Shown here piece by piece: positions 55,861-64,000 of a stretch of DNA of 64,000 bases (within the stretch, counting starts at the first letter, position 1; each line of letters begins with the position of its first letter). Source of the DNA: Bacteroidaceae bacterium (GTDB lineage: Bacteria; Bacteroidota; Bacteroidia; Bacteroidales; Bacteroidaceae); assembly GCA_017546505.1 (NCBI GenBank), contig JAFYWV010000002.1, positions 1 through 64,000 on the forward strand, in the 5' to 3' direction. Both the position numbers and the translations under genes were made by a program. The notes below the pieces were generated by a model. That model saw nothing but the letters and a program-made list of their open reading frames with translations. It did not search any database and had not been told where the DNA came from.

Positions 55861-58800
55861 ATGAGAAATAGAGTATTTTTGCTGTTTGCCATTCTCTGTA
55901 TGTTTGCGGCGCAATCGACCTGGGCACAGTCTTTCAAGGTGAGGGGTAGGGTTACCTCTTCCGAAGACGGTGAGGGTATGATTTCGCTTACAATTATGCA
56001 GAAAGGTACATCAAACGGCGTGGTTACTGACTTTGACGGAAATTATGAAATTGATGTCAAAGGTGCAGATGAGGCGCAGTTGCAGTTCACTTATGTCGGT
56101 TACACGCCGCAAGAGTTCACTGTGAACAAGGAGACAAAGGTCTTGGATGTGGTAATGAATCCTGAGCAAATGACAATTGACGAGGTTGTCGTTGTGGCAT
56201 ACGGTGTCCGCAAAAAAGGAACAATATCCGGTTCGGTTTCCACTGTGAAGGCCGAAAAGTTGGAGAATGTGCCGGCTGTGAGTTTTGACCAGGCATTGCA
56301 GGGTGCGACACCGGGTATGACCGTTATTTCAAATTCGGGAGAGCCCAGCAAGCCGGCTGTGTTCCAGATTCGTGGTACGAACTCAATCAATTCGGGTACT
56401 TCGCCGCTGTTCATTCTTGACGGTGTGCCCATCACAAGTTCCGATTTCAATTCTATCAGCCCCGGTGATATTGAGTCTATAAACGTACTCAAGGATGCTT
56501 CATCGACATCAATCTATGGTGCACGTGCGGCAAATGGTGTGGTGGTGATAACAACAAAACGCGGTACTTCGACCGAGAAGGTTGATATCACTTTGCGCAC
56601 TCAGCAGGGTTTCTCAAATCTTGCTCACGGCGAGTGGAATATGATGAACACTGCCGAGAGAATACAGTTTGAGAAAGAGATTGGCATTGATGCCGGACAG
56701 GATTACAATCTCCTTGGACAGACCGATATCAACTGGCTGGATGTTGTATTCAATGACAGGGCGCGTTTGCAGGGTTATGATTTGACCGTGAGCCACGCTA
56801 CCGATAAATTGAACTATTTTGTATCGGGTGGTTACTATGACCAGGAGGGTATTGCACAGGGTTCGACATTCTCGCGCTTTAATCTACGTTCAAATGTCGA
56901 CGTAAAGGTCGCACCTTGGCTGAAAATCGGTACAAATACAATGTTGGCATACGAGGAGGCTCAGCAGGCCGATGACGGTGAGTATGCTCTCTATACTCCA
57001 ATCTCGGCTTGTCGCTTTATGCTTCCATACTGGAATCCTTACAAAAAAGATGGTTCTTTGGCATCCTCAAAGGATGGTAGCTGGAAGGGCACATCGTACA
57101 ACCCATTGGAGTGGATGGAGAACAACCCTCTCGACAACAAGAAGTACAAGGCCTTGAGTGTGCTGTATGCCGAGATTACCCCAATCCGTAATCTTACCAT
57201 CCGTTCACAGTTTGGTGTTGACTATTCGCATTCGACAGCCGATATGAAATCCTATCCAAGTTTTGTGGGCAACAACGGCGTGGGTGCTGCCGGCCGCAGT
57301 TCGTATGCGACAGTGAACCTTACTATAACAAACACAATCAACTATAAGTTCGATGTGCAGCGCTATCATCACTTCAATGTGATGCTTGGTCAAGAGGGTG
57401 TGGACTATCGCTCCGAGGGCTTCCAGGTGGTGACACGTGGACAGAACAACGATTCGTTCACTCTGTTGTCTTCGGGAACAAGAGCCTCATCGTGGGCAAA
57501 CTCATATTCAAGCCACGCGTTCCTCTCATTCTTCGCACGTGGCGAGTATAACTATAACGACCGCTATTATGCCGATTTCTCGGTACGTAGTGACGCTTCA
57601 TCGCGCTTTGGAAAGAATGGCCGTTGGGCTACATTCTGGTCGCTTGGATTTATGTGGGATGTACGCAAGGAGAAGTTTATGAAATCTTGCAGAAATTGGC
57701 TCACAAATGCTCAGATAGCTGCAAGTACAGGTACATCGGGTAACTCTTCAATCCCCGATTACGACCATTTGGCACTTGTTGGTGGCGGCTCTAACTATAT
57801 GGGTGTTGCAGGTATTGCACCGGCTACACAAGGAAATGAAAAGTTGAGTTGGGAGCAGTTGTGGACTTCAAACCTTGCCATCCATCTTGGTTTCTTTGGT
57901 CGTGTGAACGCTGATGTTGAGCTTTATCACAAGAAAACGACCAATATGCTTATGCTTGTGCCACAGTCGTACGTGAACAACGGCTTCGGCACACGTTGGG
58001 ATAATGTGGGTGCAATGATTAATCAGGGTGTAGAGGTCTCTTTGGGTGCCGATGTCATAAGCACAAAGGATTTTGTCTGGAATGTCAATGCCAATGCAAG
58101 CTACAACCATAATGAGATTACAGAGCTTTACAACGGTCTTGATGAATATGAGTTGTCCAATACATCAACCAAACTTGTTGTCGGACATTCCATTGGCGAA
58201 TTCTATATAAATAGGTATGCGGGCGTGAACCCTGCAAACGGTGATGCTCTCTGGTATGACAAAGAGGGTAACATAACCAATGTCTATAGTGAGAACGACA
58301 AGGTGTTGGTGGGTAAAAACTACAATGCTCCCTGGCAGGGTGGTTTTGGTACTTCGTTGAGCTACAAGGGTATATCTTTGAATGCAAACTTCAGTTGGGT
58401 TGCCGACCGTTGGATGTTCAACAACGACCGCTTCTTTGAGGAGAGTAACGGTCTCTATTCGGTCTACAACCAGTCGAAGCGTCTATTGTATGACCGTTGG
58501 AAAAAACCAGGTGACGTAACAGACATTCCACGTTATGGTGTAACTCCTCAAATGGACTCACGTTTCTTGGAAGATGCTTCGTTCCTGCGTCTGAAAAACA
58601 TTATGTTGAGCTATGACTTCCCTCGTACAATGCTTGGAAAAACCGGTTTCATAAGCCGTGCACGTGTATATGTTCAGGCGCAGAACCTCTTTACCTGGAC
58701 AAAGTTCAGCGGTCTCGATCCTGAGTCTACAAGCAATGTCTACAAGGCTCAGTATCCGATGTCGCGCCAATATACATTGGGAGTTGAAATAACATTCTAA
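55861..58800 (+). CDS. SusC/RagA-family TonB-linked outer-membrane transporter
   Basis: 979 residues. Signal peptide cut after STWAQ. A carboxypeptidase-like domain (about 25-100) is followed by a TonB box-like TIDEVVVVAYG and the SusC plug (about 120-240) with QIRGTNSINSGTSPLFILDG and DIESINVLKDASSTSIYGARAANGVV. The barrel ends in YTLGVEITF. It forms the barrel of a pedal-bin importer with the SusD lipoprotein encoded 15 bases later. Substrate not deducible; no glycoside hydrolase in view. The set of accessory lipoproteins resembles, from memory, a Bacteroides system found with bound peptides (BT2261-2264), so peptide import is one possibility. Confidence 0.96.
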   Translation: MRNRVFLLFAILCMFAAQSTWAQSFKVRGRVTSSEDGEGMISLTIMQKGTSNGVVTDFDGNYEIDVKGADEAQLQFTYVGYTPQEFTVNKETKVLDVVMNPEQMTIDEVVVVAYGVRKKGTISGSVSTVKAEKLENVPAVSFDQALQGATPGMTVISNSGEPSKPAVFQIRGTNSINSGTSPLFILDGVPITSSDFNSISPGDIESINVLKDASSTSIYGARAANGVVVITTKRGTSTEKVDITLRTQQGFSNLAHGEWNMMNTAERIQFEKEIGIDAGQDYNLLGQTDINWLDVVFNDRARLQGYDLTVSHATDKLNYFVSGGYYDQEGIAQGSTFSRFNLRSNVDVKVAPWLKIGTNTMLAYEEAQQADDGEYALYTPISACRFMLPYWNPYKKDGSLASSKDGSWKGTSYNPLEWMENNPLDNKKYKALSVLYAEITPIRNLTIRSQFGVDYSHSTADMKSYPSFVGNNGVGAAGRSSYATVNLTITNTINYKFDVQRYHHFNVMLGQEGVDYRSEGFQVVTRGQNNDSFTLLSSGTRASSWANSYSSHAFLSFFARGEYNYNDRYYADFSVRSDASSRFGKNGRWATFWSLGFMWDVRKEKFMKSCRNWLTNAQIAASTGTSGNSSIPDYDHLALVGGGSNYMGVAGIAPATQGNEKLSWEQLWTSNLAIHLGFFGRVNADVELYHKKTTNMLMLVPQSYVNNGFGTRWDNVGAMINQGVEVSLGADVISTKDFVWNVNANASYNHNEITELYNGLDEYELSNTSTKLVVGHSIGEFYINRYAGVNPANGDALWYDKEGNITNVYSENDKVLVGKNYNAPWQGGFGTSLSYKGISLNANFSWVADRWMFNNDRFFEESNGLYSVYNQSKRLLYDRWKKPGDVTDIPRYGVTPQMDSRFLEDASFLRLKNIMLSYDFPRTMLGKTGFISRARVYVQAQNLFTWTKFSGLDPESTSNVYKAQYPMSRQYTLGVEITF

Positions 58801-58815
58801 CCTTAGGACTCTTTT

Positions 58816-60345
58816 ATGATGAAGAAGATAATTACCTATATATCGTTGGCAATGATGCTTGTTGTGCAGGTATCGTGTCTTGACAAATTTCCAGAGAATG
58901 CCGTACCCGAGGGTTCGGCGATAACCAGTGTTGATGAGGCTGACCAGGCTGTGGTGGGTATATACTCATCGTTTCTTAGCGGTGCGCTCTATAGTGGCTA
59001 TCTGACACTTTTGCCCGATATTCAGTGCGATATGGTGTATGCTGTGAACGGATATACAAACACCTTCGGCGATGTGTGGCGTTGGGAAATTCTTGCTACA
59101 AATGCACAGGTTGAGGCTGTGTATGGTTCGTTGTATTCGGTGATTGGAAATTGTAACTTTCTGCTCGACAATGCAGTGAAACTGATGCAGACTCTCACCA
59201 ATGATACTGAACTTGACCGTATGGAACTCTATTGCGGTGAAGCCTATTTTGCCCGTGCTCTTGCATACAGCGAGTTGATAAAGCTCTACTGTGTAGATTA
59301 TAAGGGCGATGAAGAGGCAAAGAATGAACTTGGTGTTGTGTTGAGGACAAAATATTACGAGAACCAACCAATCAAACGTGCATCGCTCTACGACTCGTAT
59401 CAGCAGGTGCTCAGCGACCTTGACAAGGCTGCCGAGATGTTGAAACTCGATGAAGACTACGACCCTGCCTATGATGGTTATCTGTACAATAACTCGGTAT
59501 ATTTCAATGAGTACACAGTCTATGCACTCCGTGCTCGCGTAGCGCTTTATATGCGTGATTATGAGGCTGCTATCAAGTACTCATCGAAAATCATCGATAG
59601 CAATATGTATTTCCTGTCAAGTTGTAATTCTCAGTATTCTGCCGATATGAACTATTACGATTATATGTGGCAGTATGACCTCTCTTCCGAAGTTATTTGG
59701 AAGGTTGGCTTTACCTCTACCAACTATGGCGGTGCGCTTGGAACTGTGTTCTTCAACTATGACTACCAGTATTTCAAACCTGACTATGTCCCTGCAAAAT
59801 GGGTGCTTGACCTATACGGCTCTAACGATTTGCGTTACAATTCATTCTTCTATGAAACACAGACAGGTTATAGCCACGGTCTTACCTGGCCATTGCTCTA
59901 CAAGTATTGGGGTAACCAGTCTCTTTATAGCGAGGCACAACTCCTTAATGTCTCAATGCCGAAGGTTTTCCGCCTCTCTGAGCAGTATCTGATACGTGCC
60001 GAGGCTTACTGTAACCTTGAGACACCCGATTATGCAAAGGCAAGCAAGGATATTACATCATTGATGGCTGCACGCTATTTGAACGGTTCGGCTTCATTGA
60101 ATGCAAACAATGCAATGGAGATTATAGAGCAGGAGCGCATCAAGGAACTTTATATGGAGGGTTTCCGTTTGCAGGATTTGAAACGTTGGGGTAAGGGCTT
60201 TGAGCGTACACCACAAGACCAGTCTCTATCTAACGGCAGCAGCCTGAAGGTGGCTGCAAGCAATCCTTTGTTTGTATGGCCGATACCACAGCACGAGATT
60301 GAGTCGCCGGGTGCTGATATTGAACCTAACGAAAGTAACAAATAA
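58816..60345 (+). CDS. SusD/RagB-family substrate-binding lipoprotein
   Basis: 509 residues. Lipoprotein signal with cysteine in VVQVSCLDKFP (about residue 21). TPR-like helices and the SusD ending (IIEQERIKELYMEGFRLQDLKRWG ... NPLFVWPIPQHEIES) are clear. It forms the lid over the SusC barrel and binds the nutrient on the cell surface. Followed by three further genes of the same operon with gaps of 12-20 bases. Confidence 0.96.
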   Translation: MMKKIITYISLAMMLVVQVSCLDKFPENAVPEGSAITSVDEADQAVVGIYSSFLSGALYSGYLTLLPDIQCDMVYAVNGYTNTFGDVWRWEILATNAQVEAVYGSLYSVIGNCNFLLDNAVKLMQTLTNDTELDRMELYCGEAYFARALAYSELIKLYCVDYKGDEEAKNELGVVLRTKYYENQPIKRASLYDSYQQVLSDLDKAAEMLKLDEDYDPAYDGYLYNNSVYFNEYTVYALRARVALYMRDYEAAIKYSSKIIDSNMYFLSSCNSQYSADMNYYDYMWQYDLSSEVIWKVGFTSTNYGGALGTVFFNYDYQYFKPDYVPAKWVLDLYGSNDLRYNSFFYETQTGYSHGLTWPLLYKYWGNQSLYSEAQLLNVSMPKVFRLSEQYLIRAEAYCNLETPDYAKASKDITSLMAARYLNGSASLNANNAMEIIEQERIKELYMEGFRLQDLKRWGKGFERTPQDQSLSNGSSLKVAASNPLFVWPIPQHEIESPGADIEPNESNK

Positions 60346-60357
60346 CAGCTGCGATAT

Positions 60358-61284
60358 ATGAATACATTATATAGAATTACAGAAAAATTATTGTGCAAGG
60401 CTGTTGCAGGCGTTGCACTCTCCGTTGCCACATTGGCTGGCATTTGGGGTTGCAATGATGCCGTTATGACATATTCAGGTCCTGAGTATGTGCTTTTTTC
60501 GGATACGCTTTATGTGTTACCGGTAGTTGATGATTTGGAGTATCACAATATTCCGGTTGTTGCAACTGTAGCTTGTGATTATGACAGGACTGTTGCTGTT
60601 GAGATTATTGATGCCTTCAGCAACGCAATTGAGGGACGTCACTATTCGCTAGAGTCGAACACAATCACAATTCCTGCAGGTGAGCTTGTGGGTAATGTGC
60701 GCGTGCGTGGCTATCACAGCAATATCGACGTGTACGATTCTTTAGGCTTCAAACTTAATCTTATTGTGCCCGAGGAGTTGCAGTGGGACATTTATGGCAC
60801 AGAATCTAATGTCATTCTGCAAAAGGCCTGCAAGTTCGATATCAATGCCTTTACCGGATACTGTGTCTTGACATCTACCTACATTATGAATTATATGGAG
60901 GTAGATAAGAGATTGGTAAAATCTGAGGTTGACCCAGAGAACGAAAATACCATTATAATAAGGGATTATTTCTTCGATGGTTATGATGCAAGGATAAAGT
61001 TCAAGACCGATGATATTCTCAATCCGCTCATTGAGATGGAGGAGGGTGATTTTGGTCTGACATCCGAGGCTTTCGGAACTATCTATGGCGATGGAATGAT
61101 AAGAATGTATCAACCGACAGCCTACACTTCTTATTACAGTAGTTGCGAGAAGTTCATCTTCCAGTATATGACACTCTATGTTCCAGGAATGGAAGAGGGT
61201 TATAACACAGTGGGAACATTTGTTAACGCTGTTGAGTGGATTAGTGACGATGAGGCCGAGAAGCTAAAACGTGAAGGATATTAA
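60358..61284 (+). CDS. SusCD-associated surface lipoprotein, DUF4984-like
   Basis: 308 residues. Lipoprotein signal with cysteine in AGIWGCNDAVM (about residue 32). An N-terminal beta-sandwich like Calx-beta/DUF4843 (about 45-165, VAVEIIDAFSNAIEGRHYSL, FKLNLIVPEEL) precedes a C-terminal domain resembling DUF4984 (TVGTFVNAVEWISDDEAEKLK). Family names are from memory. Probably a surface-exposed accessory of the SusCD complex that helps capture substrate. Confidence 0.75.
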   Translation: MNTLYRITEKLLCKAVAGVALSVATLAGIWGCNDAVMTYSGPEYVLFSDTLYVLPVVDDLEYHNIPVVATVACDYDRTVAVEIIDAFSNAIEGRHYSLESNTITIPAGELVGNVRVRGYHSNIDVYDSLGFKLNLIVPEELQWDIYGTESNVILQKACKFDINAFTGYCVLTSTYIMNYMEVDKRLVKSEVDPENENTIIIRDYFFDGYDARIKFKTDDILNPLIEMEEGDFGLTSEAFGTIYGDGMIRMYQPTAYTSYYSSCEKFIFQYMTLYVPGMEEGYNTVGTFVNAVEWISDDEAEKLKREGY

Positions 61285-61304
61285 ACAAGTAAAATATTAA
61301 GATT

Positions 61305-62816
61305 ATGAAATATATAAGCAAATTGTATATCGCCTGCCTTGCTGTGGCATTATCTTGCTTGGTATCGGCTTGTGTTGAAAGCGAAGAGCTTGATTCGGCA
61401 GGGTTGTCGTTTACTGAACTCCGTGATTTGGATATGGCGGCTCTTGACAGTTGCGAAAGTATTATAGGTTCGTTTGAACTTACAGCAAACGGTGACTGGA
61501 GTCTTTATAGCGACAAGATGTGGGTTAAATTGTCTTTAGAGCGTGATGGTTGGTATTTCAATGACCTCAAGGGTGAAGCTGGTGTCTACACCGTTTATGT
61601 CAAGGTGACAAACGATGCACGCGATTTCAACGATGCAACAGCGACTATAACACTTGATGCCGATGGCAAGACACAGTGTGTTGCGACAATGGAACGCAAA
61701 GGGTTGGAACGTATTTTTGCTCTTATGAGCGATGGCCAGAAGATTGAGAGAATTGAAATAGGTCCTAAGGCAGAGATAACCTTTGAACTGGTAACCAATT
61801 TTGAATGTGCTTTGCTTTCTTTGTCTGGTTGTGAATGGCTTGAAGAACCCGAAAAAGTAGATAACGGCTATAAACTGAAGGTGTTGGAGTCTCTCGTGCC
61901 ACACCCGTATGTGCTTGACGGAACTGCCACATTCGGTAATGAAGACGGTAGCTTGCTCTTTGAAGTGCCAGTGGTGTACAAGGATCCTGTAACAATGGTG
62001 ATTGTGAACGACAATGACTATACACCTTGGAACTGGGACGCTTCTATCGATGGCAAGACTTTTGTACAACAGAATTCATCGCTTGCAGACGACAGTGTAA
62101 AGATTGTTGTTGAGAATGCTTTTGTATATAAATTAAGTTGTCTCAATTATGAATTCAAGCTTGTTTCGGCTCAGATGGTTAATGGTAAACTTGAGAAGAT
62201 GGATGCCGATGAGTCTTGGATTATTGCTACAAGGAGCGAGAACGACTCGACACAGGTTTCCGTTTCGGTAAAGCCTTTATCTACGGTCTCACGTCACGGT
62301 TACCAGTTTGCTGTGCCGGTTGAGCAGTACGATGTCTTTATCGAATCACTTGCCGCAAGCAATGATGTCAGTGAATTCACTGACAAATACACCTCTTACA
62401 TAATGCTTCAGGTGCAACAATGTAACAATGACGGTTTCATCATTACCGACGCAGACGGTGTTGCTATGAATAGTATTGTTGAGGAGGAGTACTACGAGTG
62501 GCTCAGCAGTGAGTTCTCAATAACAGACCTCACAACTTGTAATCTTGAGCCCGGCAAGAGCTATACTATCGAAACAAAGCTAACCAGAAATGAATGGAAA
62601 GGTAATTTTGCTTTAAGATACAAAGATTATTTGGATAATAATACAAAGTTGCGTCTTAAGAATTGGGGAAATCCTGAGGCTATACTTGACGATAATGGTT
62701 ATTATATACTCAATATCAAAGTGCCTGCTTCATTGAATCAGGAGGTTGTGTTGTGGTTGTATACTCAAGATATTGTGAATATCAAGGCTCTTGTCATTAG
62801 GCCTGTGGCACAATGA
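61305..62816 (+). CDS. SusCD-associated surface lipoprotein, DUF5003-like
   Basis: 503 residues. Lipoprotein signal with cysteine in LVSACVESEEL (about residue 23). The rest is beta-rich: a BACON-like segment early (SFELTANGDWSLYSDKMWVKLS) and later sandwich-like domains, without catalytic motifs I recognise. Likely on the cell surface as part of the same nutrient complex. Assignment to DUF5003 is tentative. The gap to the next gene is 15 bases. Confidence 0.7.
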   Translation: MKYISKLYIACLAVALSCLVSACVESEELDSAGLSFTELRDLDMAALDSCESIIGSFELTANGDWSLYSDKMWVKLSLERDGWYFNDLKGEAGVYTVYVKVTNDARDFNDATATITLDADGKTQCVATMERKGLERIFALMSDGQKIERIEIGPKAEITFELVTNFECALLSLSGCEWLEEPEKVDNGYKLKVLESLVPHPYVLDGTATFGNEDGSLLFEVPVVYKDPVTMVIVNDNDYTPWNWDASIDGKTFVQQNSSLADDSVKIVVENAFVYKLSCLNYEFKLVSAQMVNGKLEKMDADESWIIATRSENDSTQVSVSVKPLSTVSRHGYQFAVPVEQYDVFIESLAASNDVSEFTDKYTSYIMLQVQQCNNDGFIITDADGVAMNSIVEEEYYEWLSSEFSITDLTTCNLEPGKSYTIETKLTRNEWKGNFALRYKDYLDNNTKLRLKNWGNPEAILDDNGYYILNIKVPASLNQEVVLWLYTQDIVNIKALVIRPVAQ

Positions 62817-62831
62817 TAAATATTTGAAATT

Positions 62832-64000
62832 ATGAACAGAATACGAATATATCTAATGTTGTTGATGATGTCGCTCACAGGAGTGGCATTGGTCGGTTGT
62901 TCCGATGACGAGAGTACTCAGCAGGTGCAGTATGGCTATGTTCAGTTCAAGGTTGGACAGGCTGCAACTCGTTCTGTCGGCAAGCTCGAGAGTCTTGCAG
63001 ATGCAAAGAAGGTGAAGGTTGTTCTTAGATACAACAATAGTACTATTGAGCAGACTCTGTTGCTGAATGCATACAACGAGGAGAGTGCCGAGTATGGTCT
63101 GCGCAGTGACAAGTTGCGTCTTCTTGCCGGTGAGTACGCTCTGGTGAACTTCACTTTGTATGATAAAATTGACAAGGAGATACAAAAGAAAGATGTCGAG
63201 GATTGTGTGTTTACAATTGTTGGCGGAGGTATGCACGTGCAGCACATAAGCCCCGATGTTGTTGAGCGTGGACGTGTATCGTTCAAGCTTGTAAAGGAGT
63301 GGATGCAGACACGTGCTGTGGGCAACGACGGGTATTATCCTTTTAGTGATATAAGAACTGTGGATATTACTGTTCAGAACACTTTTACCAAGGAGCTTAC
63401 AACATTCGAGAAAATCACTGTCAAGTATACCGAGGACTTTAAACAGGGTTCTGAGGATGAAAATCTATACCCTGGCGTCAATGCCGAGACTTCATACGCT
63501 CTGTGCGATACTATTGTATGGCTCAAGACAGGTGAGTACCGTGTGCATCATTGTACAACCTATTCCGACAAGAATGGAAAGAAAATGCTTGCTGTAGAGA
63601 ACAATAATACAGATGCAACATTTGTAGTTGAGAATGATGCTGATACAAAGGATGTCAATGTGCCCATCAACCTCTCTGAGACTGCCGAGTATATCAAGGA
63701 TTACATTGCACTCAAAGAGATTTGGGAGGCGCTCGATGGTCCAAACTGGAGCTATGCGGGTGATGTTTATGCCAATGGCGTGAACTGGAACTTCAACAAG
63801 GATATTGATATGTGGGGTGAGCAGCCTGGTGTGCAGCTTGATGGCAACGGTCGTGTCGCGACAATTTCACTCGAGGGCTTTGGTCCAAAGGGTGTGGTGC
63901 CCGATGCAATTGGTCAGTTGACAGAACTTTCAATCCTCTATCTTGCCAGCCACTCCGACCTCTTGGGCGGTCATCTCTTCGGTCGCATAACACCTGATAT
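62832..64000 (+). CDS. Leucine-rich repeat surface lipoprotein, 3' end outside window
   Basis: Open from ATG 62832 to the window edge (389 codons), so it is partial. Lipoprotein signal with cysteine in ALVGCSDDES (about residue 23). Residues about 30-290 are a beta-rich lead domain (like DUF4458 as I recall), followed by ALKEIWEALDGPNW and the start of plant-type LRRs (LDGNGRVATISLEGFGPKGV, PDAIGQLTELSILYL). Fifth gene of the SusC operon; probably a surface binding protein. Confidence 0.82.
   Translation, partial: MNRIRIYLMLLMMSLTGVALVGCSDDESTQQVQYGYVQFKVGQAATRSVGKLESLADAKKVKVVLRYNNSTIEQTLLLNAYNEESAEYGLRSDKLRLLAGEYALVNFTLYDKIDKEIQKKDVEDCVFTIVGGGMHVQHISPDVVERGRVSFKLVKEWMQTRAVGNDGYYPFSDIRTVDITVQNTFTKELTTFEKITVKYTEDFKQGSEDENLYPGVNAETSYALCDTIVWLKTGEYRVHHCTTYSDKNGKKMLAVENNNTDATFVVENDADTKDVNVPINLSETAEYIKDYIALKEIWEALDGPNWSYAGDVYANGVNWNFNKDIDMWGEQPGVQLDGNGRVATISLEGFGPKGVVPDAIGQLTELSILYLASHSDLLGGHLFGRITPD

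Overview
The window comes from a bacterium of the order Bacteroidales, most likely a Prevotella-like or Bacteroides-like gut or oral organism. The evidence is a SusC/SusD pair followed by lipoproteins, a fumarate reductase of the cytochrome b/FrdA/FrdB type, a BspA-like leucine-rich-repeat surface protein, a C10 (streptopain-like) protease ending in what looks like a type IX secretion sorting domain, and promoters of the Bacteroidetes form TTG-N20-TAnnTTTG rather than -35/-10 boxes. Shine-Dalgarno sequences are largely absent, as expected for the phylum.

Left part (1-26 kb), mostly housekeeping. A partial BspA-like protein runs off the left edge. Then come mutS, a heme catalase, lgt and ychF, an acyltransferase gene broken by one frameshift in an A7 run, polA, and a polyprenyl diphosphate synthase. 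A leftward operon mnmG-apt-uvrC-dtd-mazG-like-deoC follows. It carries a perfect parS-like palindrome between mnmG and apt. A membrane metallophosphoesterase comes next, then a 580-base, very AT-rich gene-free stretch full of DnaA-box-like TATCAACA motifs (candidate oriC). After that is a leftward operon lptF/G-ribBA-aminotransferase, with a START-like protein upstream.

Middle (26-42 kb). Here lie tRNA-Met, an outer-membrane protein of unknown role, a GPH-type sugar symporter, the frdCAB operon, two PepSY-like paralogues that share an upstream element, RNase R, and a two-component system. Next is a 3.4-kb islet bounded on one side by tRNA-Asp and on the other by a copy of the last 11 bases of that tRNA. 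The islet holds a DUF4143-type ATPase, an ECF sigma factor and a four-helix membrane protein.

Right part (42-64 kb), mostly cell envelope and nutrient capture. A leftward operon recR-membrane protein-glycosyltransferase-acetyltransferase is followed by a secreted esterase-like protein and the C10 protease. The protease is divergent from a TonB-dependent receptor. A 774-residue modular protein (zinc ribbon, membrane helices, SH3-like, BatD-like, TonB C-terminal) follows, preceded by a promoter and a long leader that can fold in two mutually exclusive ways. After engB, a SusC/SusD operon with two further lipoproteins and an LRR lipoprotein runs off the right edge.

The most notable items are the parS/oriC candidates, the tRNA-Asp islet, the structured leader with its modular protein, and the acyltransferase frameshift on a canonical -1 slippery heptamer.
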